Origin: Arthrobacter sp. Y-9 | Lineage (GTDB): Bacteria; Actinomycetota; Actinomycetes; Actinomycetales; Micrococcaceae | Length of the DNA stretch: 64,000 bases | Assembly (NCBI RefSeq): GCF_029690065.1 | Contig: NZ_CP121463.1 | Coordinates: 310,001 to 374,000, forward strand | Direction: 5' to 3' | Part shown: positions 17,317 to 26,551 of the stretch, piece by piece | How positions within the stretch are numbered: the stretch's first letter is position 1 | How the letters are laid out: each line of letters opens with the position of its first letter | Notes under the pieces: model-generated | What the model saw: only the letters and a program-made list of their open reading frames with translations | Told to the model about the DNA's origin: nothing | The model's database searches: none | Position numbers and translations under genes: made by a program

Positions 17317-18923
17317 GTCACTTGCTGGAAGTACAGGATTTCACCCTCGGTTTCGCGGGACGCGACCCGCTGCTGGACGGCGTCTCCCTCCACGTCGACG
17401 ACGGCGAGGCCGTGGCGCTCGTGGGCGAGTCCGGTTCGGGGAAGTCGCTGACCACGCGAGCTGCCCTGGGACTCCTCCCGGAGCGCGCCCAGCACTCCGG
17501 TCTGGTGTCCGTCCGGGGCCTCGACACCCTCACGGCGGGCCGCCAGCAGCTCCTGGACCTGCGCCGCCAGCGGGCGTCCATGATCTTCCAGGACCCCCGC
17601 GCGGGCATCAACCCGGTGCGCACCGTGGGTGACTTCTTGACGGAGACCCTGGTCCGCTGGCGCGGCCTCTCTCGCGCCGAGGCCACCGAACGGGCCGTGA
17701 CCCAGCTGGAACAGGTCGGCCTGCGCCGCGCCAAGGACCTGGTGAACCAGTACCCGCATCAGCTGTCCGGCGGCATGCTGCAGCGCGTCATGATCGCGGC
17801 CGCGCTCCTGGACTCCCCGGAGCTGCTGCTGTGCGACGAGCCCACCACGGCGCTCGACGTCACCACGCAGGCCGGGATCGTCCGGCTTCTGAGGGACGAG
17901 CAGCAGGCCCGCGGCATGGGCATGCTCTTCATCACCCACGACCTCAATCTCGCCGCGAGCCTGTGCGAGCGCGTCTACGTGCTCCGCCGCGGCAAGGTGG
18001 TGGAGCACGGCCGGACCCGGGACGTGTTCGTGAGCCCGCAACAGGACTACACCCGGGAGCTCGTGGGAGCCACCCCCACGATCGACCTGGACCGCGTCCC
18101 GGCGCCGCCCACCCCGTCGGCGGAGGCGCCGCTGCTGGAGGTCTCCGGCCTGAGCAAGCGGTACGAGCTCGCCCACGGCGAGGTCATCACGGCCCTCGAC
18201 GACGCCGCCTTCACCCTGCCGCGCGGCGGTTCGCTCGGCGTCGTGGGCGAGTCCGGCTCGGGCAAGTCGACGCTGGCCCGTCTGGTCGTCGCGCTGGAGA
18301 CTCCGAGCGACGGCGAGCTCCACCTGGACGGGACGGAGCGCCCGGCCCGCCCCCTGAAGGCGTCCGAACGCAAGCTCCTGGCCAAGGATGTGCAGATCGT
18401 CTTCCAGGATCCGTACCTGTCCCTGGACCCGCGGATCCCAGTCGGTCACGCCGTGGCGGACGTGTTCCGCCTGCACCGCAAGCAGTCCCGCAAGGCCGCC
18501 GCGGACAGCGCCCGCGAGCTGCTGGAACGGGTGGGCATCGGTCCGGAGCGGTTCGGCTCCAAGCCACGGGCGCTCTCCGGCGGCCAGCGCCAGCGGGTCG
18601 CGCTCGCCAAGGCCCTCGCCGCGCAGCCCCGGCTCCTGGTCCTCGACGAAGCCACGAGCGCCCTGGACGTCTCCGTGCAGGCCCAGGTGCTCTCGTTGGT
18701 CGAGGAACTCCGGGACCAGCTCGGCCTGACCATCCTCTTCGTCACCCACGACCTCGCCGTGGTGTCCCGGATCTGCTCCCAGGTCCTCGTGATGCACCAG
18801 GGCCGGATCGTGGAGCAGGGCCCCACCGCCGAGGTGCTGGCGGCTCCCGCGGACGACTACACCCGGAACCTCCTCGGCTCCCGGCCCCGGCCCCTCTGGG
18901 ATGCCGAGCCGGCGGCCCTCTGA
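17313..18923 (+). CDS. Fused double ATP-binding protein of the peptide-type ABC importer (DppD-DppF)
   Basis: 536 residues; the start [10 protein letters not shown] is fixed by the ATGA overlap. Two full nucleotide-binding domains in one chain: Walker [12 protein letters not shown] and signature [12 protein letters not shown] in the first, Walker [12 protein letters not shown] and signature [12 protein letters not shown] in the second, each with a D-E Walker B ([22 protein letters not shown]) and an H-loop ([18 protein letters not shown]). DYTRELVG and [11 protein letters not shown] are the oligopeptide-type C-terminal extensions. It powers import through the two permeases. Confidence 0.93.
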   Translation: MSHLLEVQDFTLGFAGRDPLLDGVSLHVDDGEAVALVGESGSGKSLTTRAALGLLPERAQHSGLVSVRGLDTLTAGRQQLLDLRRQRASMIFQDPRAGINPVRTVGDFLTETLVRWRGLSRAEATERAVTQLEQVGLRRAKDLVNQYPHQLSGGMLQRVMIAAALLDSPELLLCDEPTTALDVTTQAGIVRLLRDEQQARGMGMLFITHDLNLAASLCERVYVLRRGKVVEHGRTRDVFVSPQQDYTRELVGATPTIDLDRVPAPPTPSAEAPLLEVSGLSKRYELAHGEVITALDDAAFTLPRGGSLGVVGESGSGKSTLARLVVALETPSDGELHLDGTERPARPLKASERKLLAKDVQIVFQDPYLSLDPRIPVGHAVADVFRLHRKQSRKAAADSARELLERVGIGPERFGSKPRALSGGQRQRVALAKALAAQPRLLVLDEATSALDVSVQAQVLSLVEELRDQLGLTILFVTHDLAVVSRICSQVLVMHQGRIVEQGPTAEVLAAPADDYTRNLLGSRPRPLWDAEPAAL

Positions 18924-19029
18924 GGCCGCCACCCTCCGCTTCCACCCCTGACGCCTCTGCCGCCTCGGCGCTCAAGCGTTCTTCACCACACAGCTTCATC
19001 CACCGCACCCTCAAACAGGAGAAACTCCC

Positions 19030-20442
19030 GTGCATACCACCGTTTTCGAACGGAACGTCCCCCAGCCCGCCGTCGTCGCGCGTTCTCTGGAAGGGGCGGT
19101 TCACCGGCCGTTCTGGATCGACGACCTGGGTCCGGACGTGACCCGATACCCGCAGCTGGAAGGCGACGCGAGCGCCGCCCTGGTGATCGTGGGCGGCGGC
19201 TACACGGGCCTGTGGACCGCGCTGCGGGCCAAGGAACGGGAACCGGAGCGCAGCGTCATCCTGCTCGAGGGCGAGCGGATCGGCTGGGCGGCCTCCGGCC
19301 GTAACGGCGGCTTCTGCGAGGCCAGCCTGACCCACGGCTACGAGAACGGCAAGAGCCGCTGGCCGCAGGAGATCGAGACCCTCGAACGGCTAGGTCTGGA
19401 GAACCTCGAGCGCATGCAGGAGGCGATCGAGCGCTACGGCATGGACTGCGAATGGGAGCGGACCGGCGAGCTGAACGTCGCCGTCGAACCTCATCAGCTG
19501 GAGTGGCTCGCGGAGGAGAGTGGCGGCCACGTCCTGGACCGGGAGGCCACGCAGGCCGAGGTCAATTCGCCGACGTTCCTCGGCTCGGTCTGGCTCAAGG
19601 ACTCCGTGGCCATGGTGCACCCGTACAAGCTCGCCACCGAGCTCGCCCGGGTGGCCACCGAGCTGGGTGTGACGATCCATGAGGGCACCCGCGTGCGGGA
19701 GCTGGTGGACGTCGACGGCGGCGTGGACGTCGTGACGAACCGGGGCACCGTGCGCGCCGGGCAGGTCGTGCTGGGGACCAACGTGTTCCCGTCGCTGCTC
19801 AAGCGCAACGCGCTCATGACGGTGCCGGTCTACGACTACGCCCTCATGACGGAGCCCCTGAGCCAGGAACAGCTCGAGGCCATCGGCTGGACGAACCGGC
19901 AGGGCATCGGGGACATGGCCAACCAGTTCCACTACTACCGGATCACCCAGGACAACCGGATCCTGTTCGGCGGCTACGACGCGCTGTATTTCTGGGGCCG
20001 CCGCGTGGACGAGGGGCACGAGTACCAGCCGGAGACGTGGGTGCGGCTCGCCTCGCACTTCTTCACCACGTTCCCCCAGCTGGAGGGCCTGAAGTTCACG
20101 CACAAGTGGGCCGGACCCATCGACTCCAGCACCCAGTTCTGCGCGTTCTTCGGCACGGCGCGGAAGGACCGGGTGGCCTACGCCGCCGGGTTCACCGGCC
20201 TGGGCGTGGGCGCCACCGCCTTCGCCGCCGATGTCCTGCTGGATCTGCTGAGCGGCGCGGACACGGAACGGACCCGCGTGGAGATGGTCCGCAAGCGGCC
20301 ACTGCCGTTCCCTCCGGAGCCGTTCGCCTCGGTGGGGATCAATCTCACCCGGTGGTCGATGGACCGCGCCGACCACAACAAGGGCAAGCGCAACTTCATC
20401 CTCAAGGCCCTCGACGCCGTCGGGCTGGGCTTCGACTCCTGA
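19030..20442 (+). CDS. FAD-dependent amine/amino acid oxidoreductase (DAO family)
   Basis: 470 residues, GTG start with ACAGGAGAA upstream. The FAD-binding glycine motif VIVGGGYTGLWTAL is near residue 52, followed by the DAO-family GWAASGRNGGF and, near the C-terminus, YAAGFTGLGVGATAFAA. This combination resembles gamma-glutamylputrescine oxidase (PuuB) and related oxidases, which turn an amine into an aldehyde plus ammonia and hydrogen peroxide. Lying 106 nt after the importer and near the aminobutyraldehyde-type dehydrogenase, it likely supplies that enzyme's aldehyde (inference). Ends before a strong hairpin. Confidence 0.85.
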   Translation: MHTTVFERNVPQPAVVARSLEGAVHRPFWIDDLGPDVTRYPQLEGDASAALVIVGGGYTGLWTALRAKEREPERSVILLEGERIGWAASGRNGGFCEASLTHGYENGKSRWPQEIETLERLGLENLERMQEAIERYGMDCEWERTGELNVAVEPHQLEWLAEESGGHVLDREATQAEVNSPTFLGSVWLKDSVAMVHPYKLATELARVATELGVTIHEGTRVRELVDVDGGVDVVTNRGTVRAGQVVLGTNVFPSLLKRNALMTVPVYDYALMTEPLSQEQLEAIGWTNRQGIGDMANQFHYYRITQDNRILFGGYDALYFWGRRVDEGHEYQPETWVRLASHFFTTFPQLEGLKFTHKWAGPIDSSTQFCAFFGTARKDRVAYAAGFTGLGVGATAFAADVLLDLLSGADTERTRVEMVRKRPLPFPPEPFASVGINLTRWSMDRADHNKGKRNFILKALDAVGLGFDS

Positions 20443-20484
20443 GCGCGCCGTCCGGGCCTCAGCCGTTCTGTGCGTCGGCTTTTG

Positions 20485-20540
20485 GCGCCCTGTTTCACTG
20501 TGCGCGGGGATATTGACCCGCACACCGTGAATCAGGGCGC
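20485..20540. terminator. Bidirectional terminator between the oxidase gene and the TetR gene
   Basis: Long imperfect hairpin of about 24 bp per arm (GCGCCCTG...GCGCGGG against CCCGCAC...CAGGGCGC) with an 8-nt AT-rich loop, between convergent genes. Confidence 0.75.
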
Positions 20541-20566
20541 AGCTTCGCAGGGGTGAGTCTGGCGGC

Positions 20567-21229
20567 CTAGCGGCCCCAGCACTCCCGGATGGTCCGGACC
20601 AGGGCGGCGAAGTCGTCGGCCATGGCGGAGCCGTCGTCGTCCGGATCGGACAGCCACTGGAGCTGCAGCCCGTCCATGGCCGCCACGAGGCACCGCGCCA
20701 GCGATTCCACGGGGGCGCCGGGCAGGAGCCGTCCGTCCTCGGCCGCCTCCTGGAAGGACCGGAGGATCTTCGCCTCCGCCAGCCGGTGGTGTTCCAGGAG
20801 CCAGGAGCTGGCGGGGTGATCGTGGGCGGTCGCCTCCCCGGCCAGGGTGGTGAAGAGCCGGACCATGCCGGGCTGGCGGGTGTTGTGCTGGACCAGGTCC
20901 ACCAGGCGGTCCACGGCGGCCCAGCCCCGTGGCTCTTCCCGGTCGGGCCCGCCCAGGAGAGCCAGGTCCTGGGCGTCGCGCCACGCCATGACCGCCGCCA
21001 GGAGCGCGTCCTTGGTGGGGAAGTGGTGCAGCAGTCCCGTCAGGCTCAGGCCGCAGGCCCGCGCCAGGGAGCTCATCGACGTGCCCCGGTACCCTTCCTC
21101 GGAGAAGACCCGCGCCGCGGTGGTCAGGATCTCGTCCCGCCGGGCGGCGCTGTCGGCGCCTTTGGGCCGGCCACTGGCGCGGCGGGCGGACGCGACAGCG
21201 TCGGTGTCCGCCGTGCCCGTGGGGCTCAT
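20567..21229 (-). CDS. TetR-family regulator of the beta-glucosidase operon
   Basis: 220 residues from MSPTG, whose ATG forms an ATGA overlap with the beta-glucosidase stop; an ATG two codons upstream (21235) is equally possible. The HTH region reads RRDEILTTAARVFSEEGYRGTSMSSLARACGLSLTGLLHHFPTKDALL, classic TetR. The C-terminal domain is helical with an unknown ligand. Co-translated with the glucosidase, it probably autoregulates the operon through the AAATAGT palindrome at 23881-23903 (inference). Confidence 0.87.
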   Translation of the reverse strand: MSPTGTADTDAVASARRASGRPKGADSAARRDEILTTAARVFSEEGYRGTSMSSLARACGLSLTGLLHHFPTKDALLAAVMAWRDAQDLALLGGPDREEPRGWAAVDRLVDLVQHNTRQPGMVRLFTTLAGEATAHDHPASSWLLEHHRLAEAKILRSFQEAAEDGRLLPGAPVESLARCLVAAMDGLQLQWLSDPDDDGSAMADDFAALVRTIRECWGR

Positions 21230-23829
21230 CCCCATGACACTCGCGCGCGCACATCGCCGAGGCCGCGGGCCAGGAGGAACTCACCGCCCGTGAGCTCTTG
21301 CCAGGCTCCGACCGCCTCGTCCCAGCGGCGGAACAGCCGCGGATCGGCGCGGACGGTCACGGGGACCGCGCCTCCCGCCGGGACCTCGACGTTCGCGTAC
21401 CCCGCCAAGCGGACGGGCTGCCCGGCCTCCGCGGGGACGTAGTAGAGCTGCACCACTTCACGGCTGCCCCGTGCCGAGACGTTCCGCAGCGTCAGGGACA
21501 CCACGGGCACGCCGTCGTCGTCCGGGAGGCCGGCGTCCGCGTATTCCCACGCGCCGTAGCCCAGGCCGGCGCCGAACCAGAACAGGGGCTCGGGCGCGTC
21601 GCCGGCGTGATAGCCGCGGTAGCCGATGGCGGTGCCGTCGCTGTAATCGAGGGTCAGTGTCTCGTCCGGCTGAGTGCTCCAGGCCGGGGCCGCGCCGTCC
21701 GCGGAAGGGAAACTCGTGACGAGGCGGCCCGTGGGCTCGGCCGTGCCCGTGAGGACATCGGCCACGGCATGGCCGCCCTCCTGGCCCGGCAGGCCCACGA
21801 TCAGCACCGCGTCCACCGCGTCGAGCCACGGCATGAGGACCGGGGTGGCGGCGTTGACGACCACCACGGTCCGCTCGGCCGCCGCGGCCACCCGGGTCAC
21901 GAGTTCGTCCTGACGGCCGGGCAGGGCGAGGGTGTGCTTGTCAGCGGCCTCGGTCTCGTCCTCCTCCGTCAGCCCGACCACGACGACGGCGGTCCCCGCC
22001 CGGCGCGCGGCGTCCTCGGCGGCGGCGAGGGCGTCGTCGTCGCTGACGGGGATCGGCTCGGCCACGAGGGTGGCCAGCCCCACCCCTGACGCCGCGAACA
22101 GGTGGCTCTCCTCGGCGACGCGCACGTGCGGCTGCGCGGCCAGCACGGAACGCCAGTCCACCGGCCGGAACGTCTGGGTGGCGCTGATCCGGCTGCCCTC
22201 GGGAAGCTCGAGGACCTCGGAGAAGGCGGGTGGGCGGAGGATTCCTTCGCCCGGGTCGAAGCCCTCGGTGGTGACGTCCCTGTCGAGGTCGGCGAGCACC
22301 GCGCCGTCCGGCCCGGTGACGACGAGCCGCCAGTGACCTGCGCCGATGCCGCCCACGCGGACGGTCCCGCCGCTGCCGAGCACGGCGTCGAGACGGACGG
22401 CCGCGGGCGACTCCTGGCTGGGGTCGTCGAAGCCGGTGCTGAGGGAGGCCACGGGGGAGTGCGCGCTGGAGATCTCACGGCCGTCGGCGGCGAGCTGGGT
22501 GACCCGGAGGCCGGGTTCGCCCGAGACCGGGTCGCTGAGGAACTCTGCGGAGGCGGCGACCGGGCGGCGGCGGATGGCCACCCCGTCCACCACGGTCAGG
22601 CGGTCCCCGAGCCGGGCGCTCAGACCCTCGGCGATGGTGACCTGGTACGGCGGTGTGACCTGTGCCGAGCCGCCTCCCATGCACACGGTGGCCACGGCGG
22701 AGCGGCCTACGAGCGCGACCGGGCCGTCGCCGGCCAGGGGGAGGGCGCCGTCGGCGTTCTTCAGCAGGGTCATGCCGCGGGTGGCGATGCGGCGCAGCTG
22801 CTCGCGTCGCTCGGCGGAGTCCGGGGCGGGCATGCCGGAGGCGAAGGGCGAGGCCCCGTCCGCCCGGTCCGCCCGGTCCGCGGCGAAGGCGCCGGTGCGA
22901 CGGGCCAGGAGGAGGAGACGGGCGACGTGGTCGTCCACGGTGCTCTCGGCCACGTCACCGCGCCGGACGGCGGCCACGAGCCGCTCGCCCCACGGGCCGG
23001 ACGGACCCGGCATGACCAGGTCCAGGCCGCCGTTGGCCGACTCCACGGTGCGCTTGGTGGCGAACCAGTCGCTCATGATGAGGCCGTCCCAGCCCCACTC
23101 GCCCTTCACGATCCCGTTCTGGACGTGGTCCTGCTCGGTGGCGGTGATGCCGTTGACGTCGTTGTATGCGGCCATCATGGCCCACGGGTGAGCGTCCTGC
23201 ACGGCCATCTCGAACGGCAGGAGGTACACCTCGCGCAGGGCCGTCTCGGAGACCTGGGAGTTCATGAAATTGCGCAGGATCTCGGATTCGTTGGCCACGA
23301 GGTGCTTGAGGCACGCTCCCGTGCCGCCGCCGCGCCGTCCGGCGCCGTCGGCGTCGGGGGCGCCGTCCTGCAGACCGCGGACATAGGCGCTCGCCGCCCG
23401 GCCGGTCAGGTACGGGTCCTCCGAATAGGCCTCGAAGAGCCGGCCGCCCAAGGGGGTGCGGTGCAGGTTGATGGTCGGTCCGAGGACGACGTGGATGTTC
23501 TGGCGGTGAGCCTCCTCGGAGAGCATCCCGCCCACTTCCTCGGCGATCGCGTCGTCCCAGGAGGACGCGATGAGGGTGGCATTGGGGAAGAGTGCGACGG
23601 CGTCGCCGCCCATGAACTTCAGGCCGCGCACGCCGGTGGGTCCGTCGGAGAAGGCGAGGGGCGCGAGGCCGATCGCGTCGTTCCCGGGCAGGGTGAACGC
23701 GGTCTCGCCGGTCAGGAGCCGGACCTTCTCCTCGAGGCTGAGCCGGCTGATCGCCTGGGCGATCGCCTCCTGCTGCGGGGCGTCCGTGCCCGTGCTGTCC
23801 GTGCTGGGGCTCTCGGTCATGTCGCTCAC
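21226..23829 (-). CDS. Glycoside hydrolase family 3 beta-glucosidase
   Basis: 867 residues. N-terminal GH3 barrel: VLGPTINLHRTPLGGRLFEAYSED-type substrate loop, CLKHLVANESE, and the nucleophile Asp in the GLIMSDWFATK motif. This is followed by the alpha/beta sandwich (RGMTLLKNADGALPL), an inserted PA14-like segment around residues 400-560, and a C-terminal fibronectin-III-like domain (VSLTLRNVSARGSREVVQLYY). This order is that of BglX-like and PA14-containing beta-glucosidases. No signal peptide, so it acts on imported oligosaccharides or glycosides in the cytoplasm. Ribosome site GAAGGTGAG before the ATG; translationally coupled to tetR. Confidence 0.92.
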   Translation of the reverse strand: MSDMTESPSTDSTGTDAPQQEAIAQAISRLSLEEKVRLLTGETAFTLPGNDAIGLAPLAFSDGPTGVRGLKFMGGDAVALFPNATLIASSWDDAIAEEVGGMLSEEAHRQNIHVVLGPTINLHRTPLGGRLFEAYSEDPYLTGRAASAYVRGLQDGAPDADGAGRRGGGTGACLKHLVANESEILRNFMNSQVSETALREVYLLPFEMAVQDAHPWAMMAAYNDVNGITATEQDHVQNGIVKGEWGWDGLIMSDWFATKRTVESANGGLDLVMPGPSGPWGERLVAAVRRGDVAESTVDDHVARLLLLARRTGAFAADRADRADGASPFASGMPAPDSAERREQLRRIATRGMTLLKNADGALPLAGDGPVALVGRSAVATVCMGGGSAQVTPPYQVTIAEGLSARLGDRLTVVDGVAIRRRPVAASAEFLSDPVSGEPGLRVTQLAADGREISSAHSPVASLSTGFDDPSQESPAAVRLDAVLGSGGTVRVGGIGAGHWRLVVTGPDGAVLADLDRDVTTEGFDPGEGILRPPAFSEVLELPEGSRISATQTFRPVDWRSVLAAQPHVRVAEESHLFAASGVGLATLVAEPIPVSDDDALAAAEDAARRAGTAVVVVGLTEEDETEAADKHTLALPGRQDELVTRVAAAAERTVVVVNAATPVLMPWLDAVDAVLIVGLPGQEGGHAVADVLTGTAEPTGRLVTSFPSADGAAPAWSTQPDETLTLDYSDGTAIGYRGYHAGDAPEPLFWFGAGLGYGAWEYADAGLPDDDGVPVVSLTLRNVSARGSREVVQLYYVPAEAGQPVRLAGYANVEVPAGGAVPVTVRADPRLFRRWDEAVGAWQELTGGEFLLARGLGDVRARVSWG

Positions 23830-23880
23830 CTTCGTGACGGGCAGGCCGGCGGGTGCGTCGGCGCGGGCCGCCTCCTTGCA

Positions 23881-23903
23881 GAAATAGTTGACCTTTACTA
23901 TTT
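23881..23903 (-). promoter_or_regulatory. Palindromic operator upstream of the beta-glucosidase operon
   Basis: GAAATAGT-N7-ACTATTTC is a perfect 8-bp inverted repeat 52 nt before the glucosidase ATG. It stands out as AT-rich in GC-rich DNA and is the likely binding site of the operon's own TetR protein. Confidence 0.6.
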
Positions 23904-23927
23904 CATGAGGTGATGCGGGTCACAAGG

Positions 23928-24533
23928 TTAGTCGTTCTCGATGTTGAACGTCCACAGGGCCAGTGCGTGACCCGCGTGCCGCAGCGTCACCTGGGCGGCG
24001 CCGTCGTGGAAGATGCCACGGACGACCAGCTCCGCCTGCGAACCGGCGGCGACCGTCACCGTCGCCGGTCCGACCGGGTCCAGTGCCACGGTGCGGCCCC
24101 GCTGATCGCGGCAGTCCAGGTCTCCCGCGCCGATCGCCACGGATCCCGACGTCGCCTTCACCCGCACGGTGATGGTGCCCTCGATCGGGATGTCCGGGGC
24201 GGCCGTCGGATGGGAGGTGGGGACGGGAACCGGCGCGGTGTCGGGGCCGAGGGCCGTCAGGATCACCGAGGATCCGTCCGGCAGGGTGGCGGCGACCGGT
24301 GCGCCGATGGCGAGCACGGCGCCGTGACTCGCGTTCGCGCTCGCAGTGGGTTCCACGCTCGGAGCCGACGGGACGGGGACTGCACCGAGCGACCGCACCA
24401 CCGCCTGGGCGGAGTCTTCGGCGGTGGCCGTGGGCGCCTCTGAGGGGGCCGACGACGGCGGTGCGCTGCACGCGGCGAGGGGAACCGCCAGTGCGGCGGC
24501 GAGGAGGAGAGCGGGGAGGGAGCGGGAGCGCAC
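23928..24533 (-). CDS. Putative lipoprotein of unknown function
   Basis: 201 residues. Signal peptide with lipobox (LAVPLAAC, Cys22), then an Ala/Pro/Ser/Thr-rich linker to about residue 70 and a small beta-rich C-terminal domain (GTITVRVKATSGSVAIGAGDL, AELVVRGIFHDGAAQVTLRHAG). No recognised family. Probably lipid-anchored on the outer face of the membrane. It ends 25 nt from the glucosidase operator and is on the same strand as that operon, but stands as its own unit. Confidence 0.75.
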   Translation of the reverse strand: MRSRSLPALLLAAALAVPLAACSAPPSSAPSEAPTATAEDSAQAVVRSLGAVPVPSAPSVEPTASANASHGAVLAIGAPVAATLPDGSSVILTALGPDTAPVPVPTSHPTAAPDIPIEGTITVRVKATSGSVAIGAGDLDCRDQRGRTVALDPVGPATVTVAAGSQAELVVRGIFHDGAAQVTLRHAGHALALWTFNIEND

Positions 24534-24692
24534 GATGGCCTTCCTGAGGGTCTGGTTTGTCGGAGATCTGGCTTGTTGGAGGACTGGTCTGCTGACGGTC
24601 TGATCCGACGACCTCGCTGGAGAGGGGCCGAGATCGCTACGCGGTGCAGCGAGGTCAGACCCTCCCCAGCGAGGTCACGACGAAGGGGAGGT

Positions 24693-24724
24693 GACGGCGG
24701 CTGGAACCCGAACCGGCCGCCGTC
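24693..24724 (-). terminator. Hairpin terminator of the phosphoesterase gene
   Basis: 9-bp stem GACGGCGGC/GCCGCCGTC with a 14-nt loop, 19 nt beyond the stop of the minus-strand phosphoesterase gene. Confidence 0.65.
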
Positions 24725-24742
24725 GTCGTGTGGGCGTGAGGG

Positions 24743-26281
24743 TCAGTGGCGGGCGTAGACGCTGCCGGCCGGGATGACCGGGACGCCCGTATCCTTCACG
24801 CCGGCCACGGCCGGGTAGGTGATCGCGCCGGACGGCGTGGGCTGGAGGGCCCGGCCGGACGGGTTGTTGTAGACATCGCCGCCGAAGGGGCGGAGGCCGT
24901 CGGCCCCCGCGTAGCCGAGGTGGCCCCGGCCGTCCGTGCCGCCGTCGTGCACGCCGAAGAGGTCCTCCATGCTGCGGAGCCAGCTGTAGTGGTTGTACGG
25001 CTGGTTGCTGACCGAACCCGGCTTGATGAAGCGGGAGATCATCACGGCGCCCGTGATGCCGCCGCCCGGGGTGGTGTCCTGGTTGAACGCCTGGAAACCG
25101 GGCTGGCTGGTGTTCGGGCCGGGGAGCTCGTTGCAGCACGCGACCACGGACTGGCCCGTGTTGGCCTCGGCCTGTGCTGAGGCGCCGGTGCCGGAGTCGG
25201 TGCCGAGACGGGAATCGGCGGAGAAGTTCAGGTCCGCGATCGAGTTGCCGTACATCTTGTACGGCGGCATGGCCTCATCGAAGATGATCTGGATCAGGCC
25301 GTCCTGCTGGAACGCGGGGGAGTTCATGATCATCGGAACGTACTTCTTGAGGAAGTTGTCCGACGCGTAGAGGCCGCCCTGGCGGCTGTTCGGGTCACCG
25401 CTCATGTTCTGGCCGGGACCCTTGCAGGTGGCGTCATGCGCGTCGGAGCAGTTGCCCGGAGTGATCCAGTTGAACTTCGGCGTGGTGCGGACGGACTTGA
25501 GGTCCTCCTCCAGGCCCGTGAGGGCCGGGTGGCCCGGGGTGGCGCGGTAGCCGGAGAGAGGGACCACGTTCTTGCAGTCCTGCGGGTTGTCGATCACGGA
25601 GTGGAACCAGGCCGTGGGATTGTGCTTGGCCACGTACTGGTCCGTCGCGGTCGCGCCGGAGGGGTCCTTCACGCCGGCGCCGGACGGGTCGCCCGGGATG
25701 CCGCAGCGGTAGACGTCCTCGCGGCCGGCGTCGTTGCCCATGTCCTGCATGTACGCCTTCCAGCTGACGTGCTTGTCGTCGAGCTGGTTGAAGAGCGTCT
25801 TGGTGGAGGCCGGGTAGACGCAGCCCGTGGACGCCAGGACCTGGCCATCGGCCGCGGGGGTGCCCGGCGAGACGTCCGTGTACTGGGGACAGTCGTTCTG
25901 GTTGTCCGGGGCGGGGGACTGCCCGCCGACCAGGCTGATGTAGTTGTCCAGGCTGTAGTGGCCCGTGCCGTAGTACTGGGTGAGCAGCGCGCCGTAGGAC
26001 GGGAGGGTCTTCCAGAGGTAGTCGTTCTGGTTCAGGCCCGTGAACGTGGCTTCGTACGACTTGTTCTCAAGGATGATGGTCCAGACGTGGCCGATCTTCG
26101 ACGCGGCGTTCTGACCCTGGCTGTTCTGGCCCTGGTCGTTCTGGTGCTGGGAGTCGTGCGCGGGGAGGGTGGTTCCGGCGGTGGCGGCGGTGCCGCCCGC
26201 CAGCAGGGAGGCGCTCAGGGCGCCCACGGCCAGAACTCCGGCCATGGTCTTCCCGAGGCGGCTGGTGATCCGCAATTTCAT
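24743..26281 (-). CDS. Secreted phosphoesterase family protein
   Basis: 512 residues. Sec signal peptide: MKLRITSRLGK, hydrophobic GVLAVGALSASLLAGG, cleavage probably near TAATAG. The mature protein opens with a Gln/Asn-rich linker, then HVWTIILENKSYEATF, the Glu-Asn metal-site segment of the phosphoesterase family (PF04185: acid phosphatases and phospholipase C-like enzymes). GHYSLDNYISLVGGQSP and NPTAWFHSV, LTGLEEDL, KFNWITPGNCSDAHD, LIQIIFDEA and HYSWLRSMEDLFGVHD are further family blocks. It likely releases phosphate from organic phosphates outside the cell; phospholipase activity cannot be excluded. Upstream (26282-26551) are two large hairpins. Confidence 0.87.
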   Translation of the reverse strand: MKLRITSRLGKTMAGVLAVGALSASLLAGGTAATAGTTLPAHDSQHQNDQGQNSQGQNAASKIGHVWTIILENKSYEATFTGLNQNDYLWKTLPSYGALLTQYYGTGHYSLDNYISLVGGQSPAPDNQNDCPQYTDVSPGTPAADGQVLASTGCVYPASTKTLFNQLDDKHVSWKAYMQDMGNDAGREDVYRCGIPGDPSGAGVKDPSGATATDQYVAKHNPTAWFHSVIDNPQDCKNVVPLSGYRATPGHPALTGLEEDLKSVRTTPKFNWITPGNCSDAHDATCKGPGQNMSGDPNSRQGGLYASDNFLKKYVPMIMNSPAFQQDGLIQIIFDEAMPPYKMYGNSIADLNFSADSRLGTDSGTGASAQAEANTGQSVVACCNELPGPNTSQPGFQAFNQDTTPGGGITGAVMISRFIKPGSVSNQPYNHYSWLRSMEDLFGVHDGGTDGRGHLGYAGADGLRPFGGDVYNNPSGRALQPTPSGAITYPAVAGVKDTGVPVIPAGSVYARH

Positions 26282-26416
26282 GCTTGCTCCAAAGTTCGCG
26301 ATGACAGCGTGAATGCCCCGAACCCCCGTGCGAATGACGGGCTGACTCTAGGATTCCTGCGCGTCATGCGCCGGTGACTTCGGTGAAGGGCAGGTGGCGA
26401 ACCGCCTAACGTTCGA

Positions 26417-26520
26417 CGACGACGGCGCTCGCCGCCCGCCGTCGTCGCCCGCTGTTCCGGTGTGCTGCTTTCCTTTCGGTGCGGCAATATCCGCACCGAA
26501 AGGAAAGCAGGGCACCGGAA
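26417..26520 (-). terminator. Two tandem long hairpins between the Lrp gene and the phosphoesterase gene
   Basis: The first, 26455-26520, has a perfect 20-bp stem (arms 26465-26484 and 26491-26510, loop CAATAT) extended after a 2-bp mismatch by TTCCGGTG/CACCGGAA. The second, 26417-26447, has an 11-bp stem with a 9-nt loop. They probably end the Lrp transcript and insulate the phosphoesterase promoter. Confidence 0.65.
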
Positions 26521-26551
26521 GGAAACGCCGGTGCGCCGGACATGAGGATGC

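Noticed and set aside
26371-26402. Possible PHO-box-like direct repeats (TTCGCC, TTCACC, GTCACC on the minus strand) upstream of the phosphoesterase gene
   Set aside because: Spacing is 14 and 9 nt rather than the regular 11 nt of actinobacterial PHO boxes, so the resemblance is too weak to report as a site.
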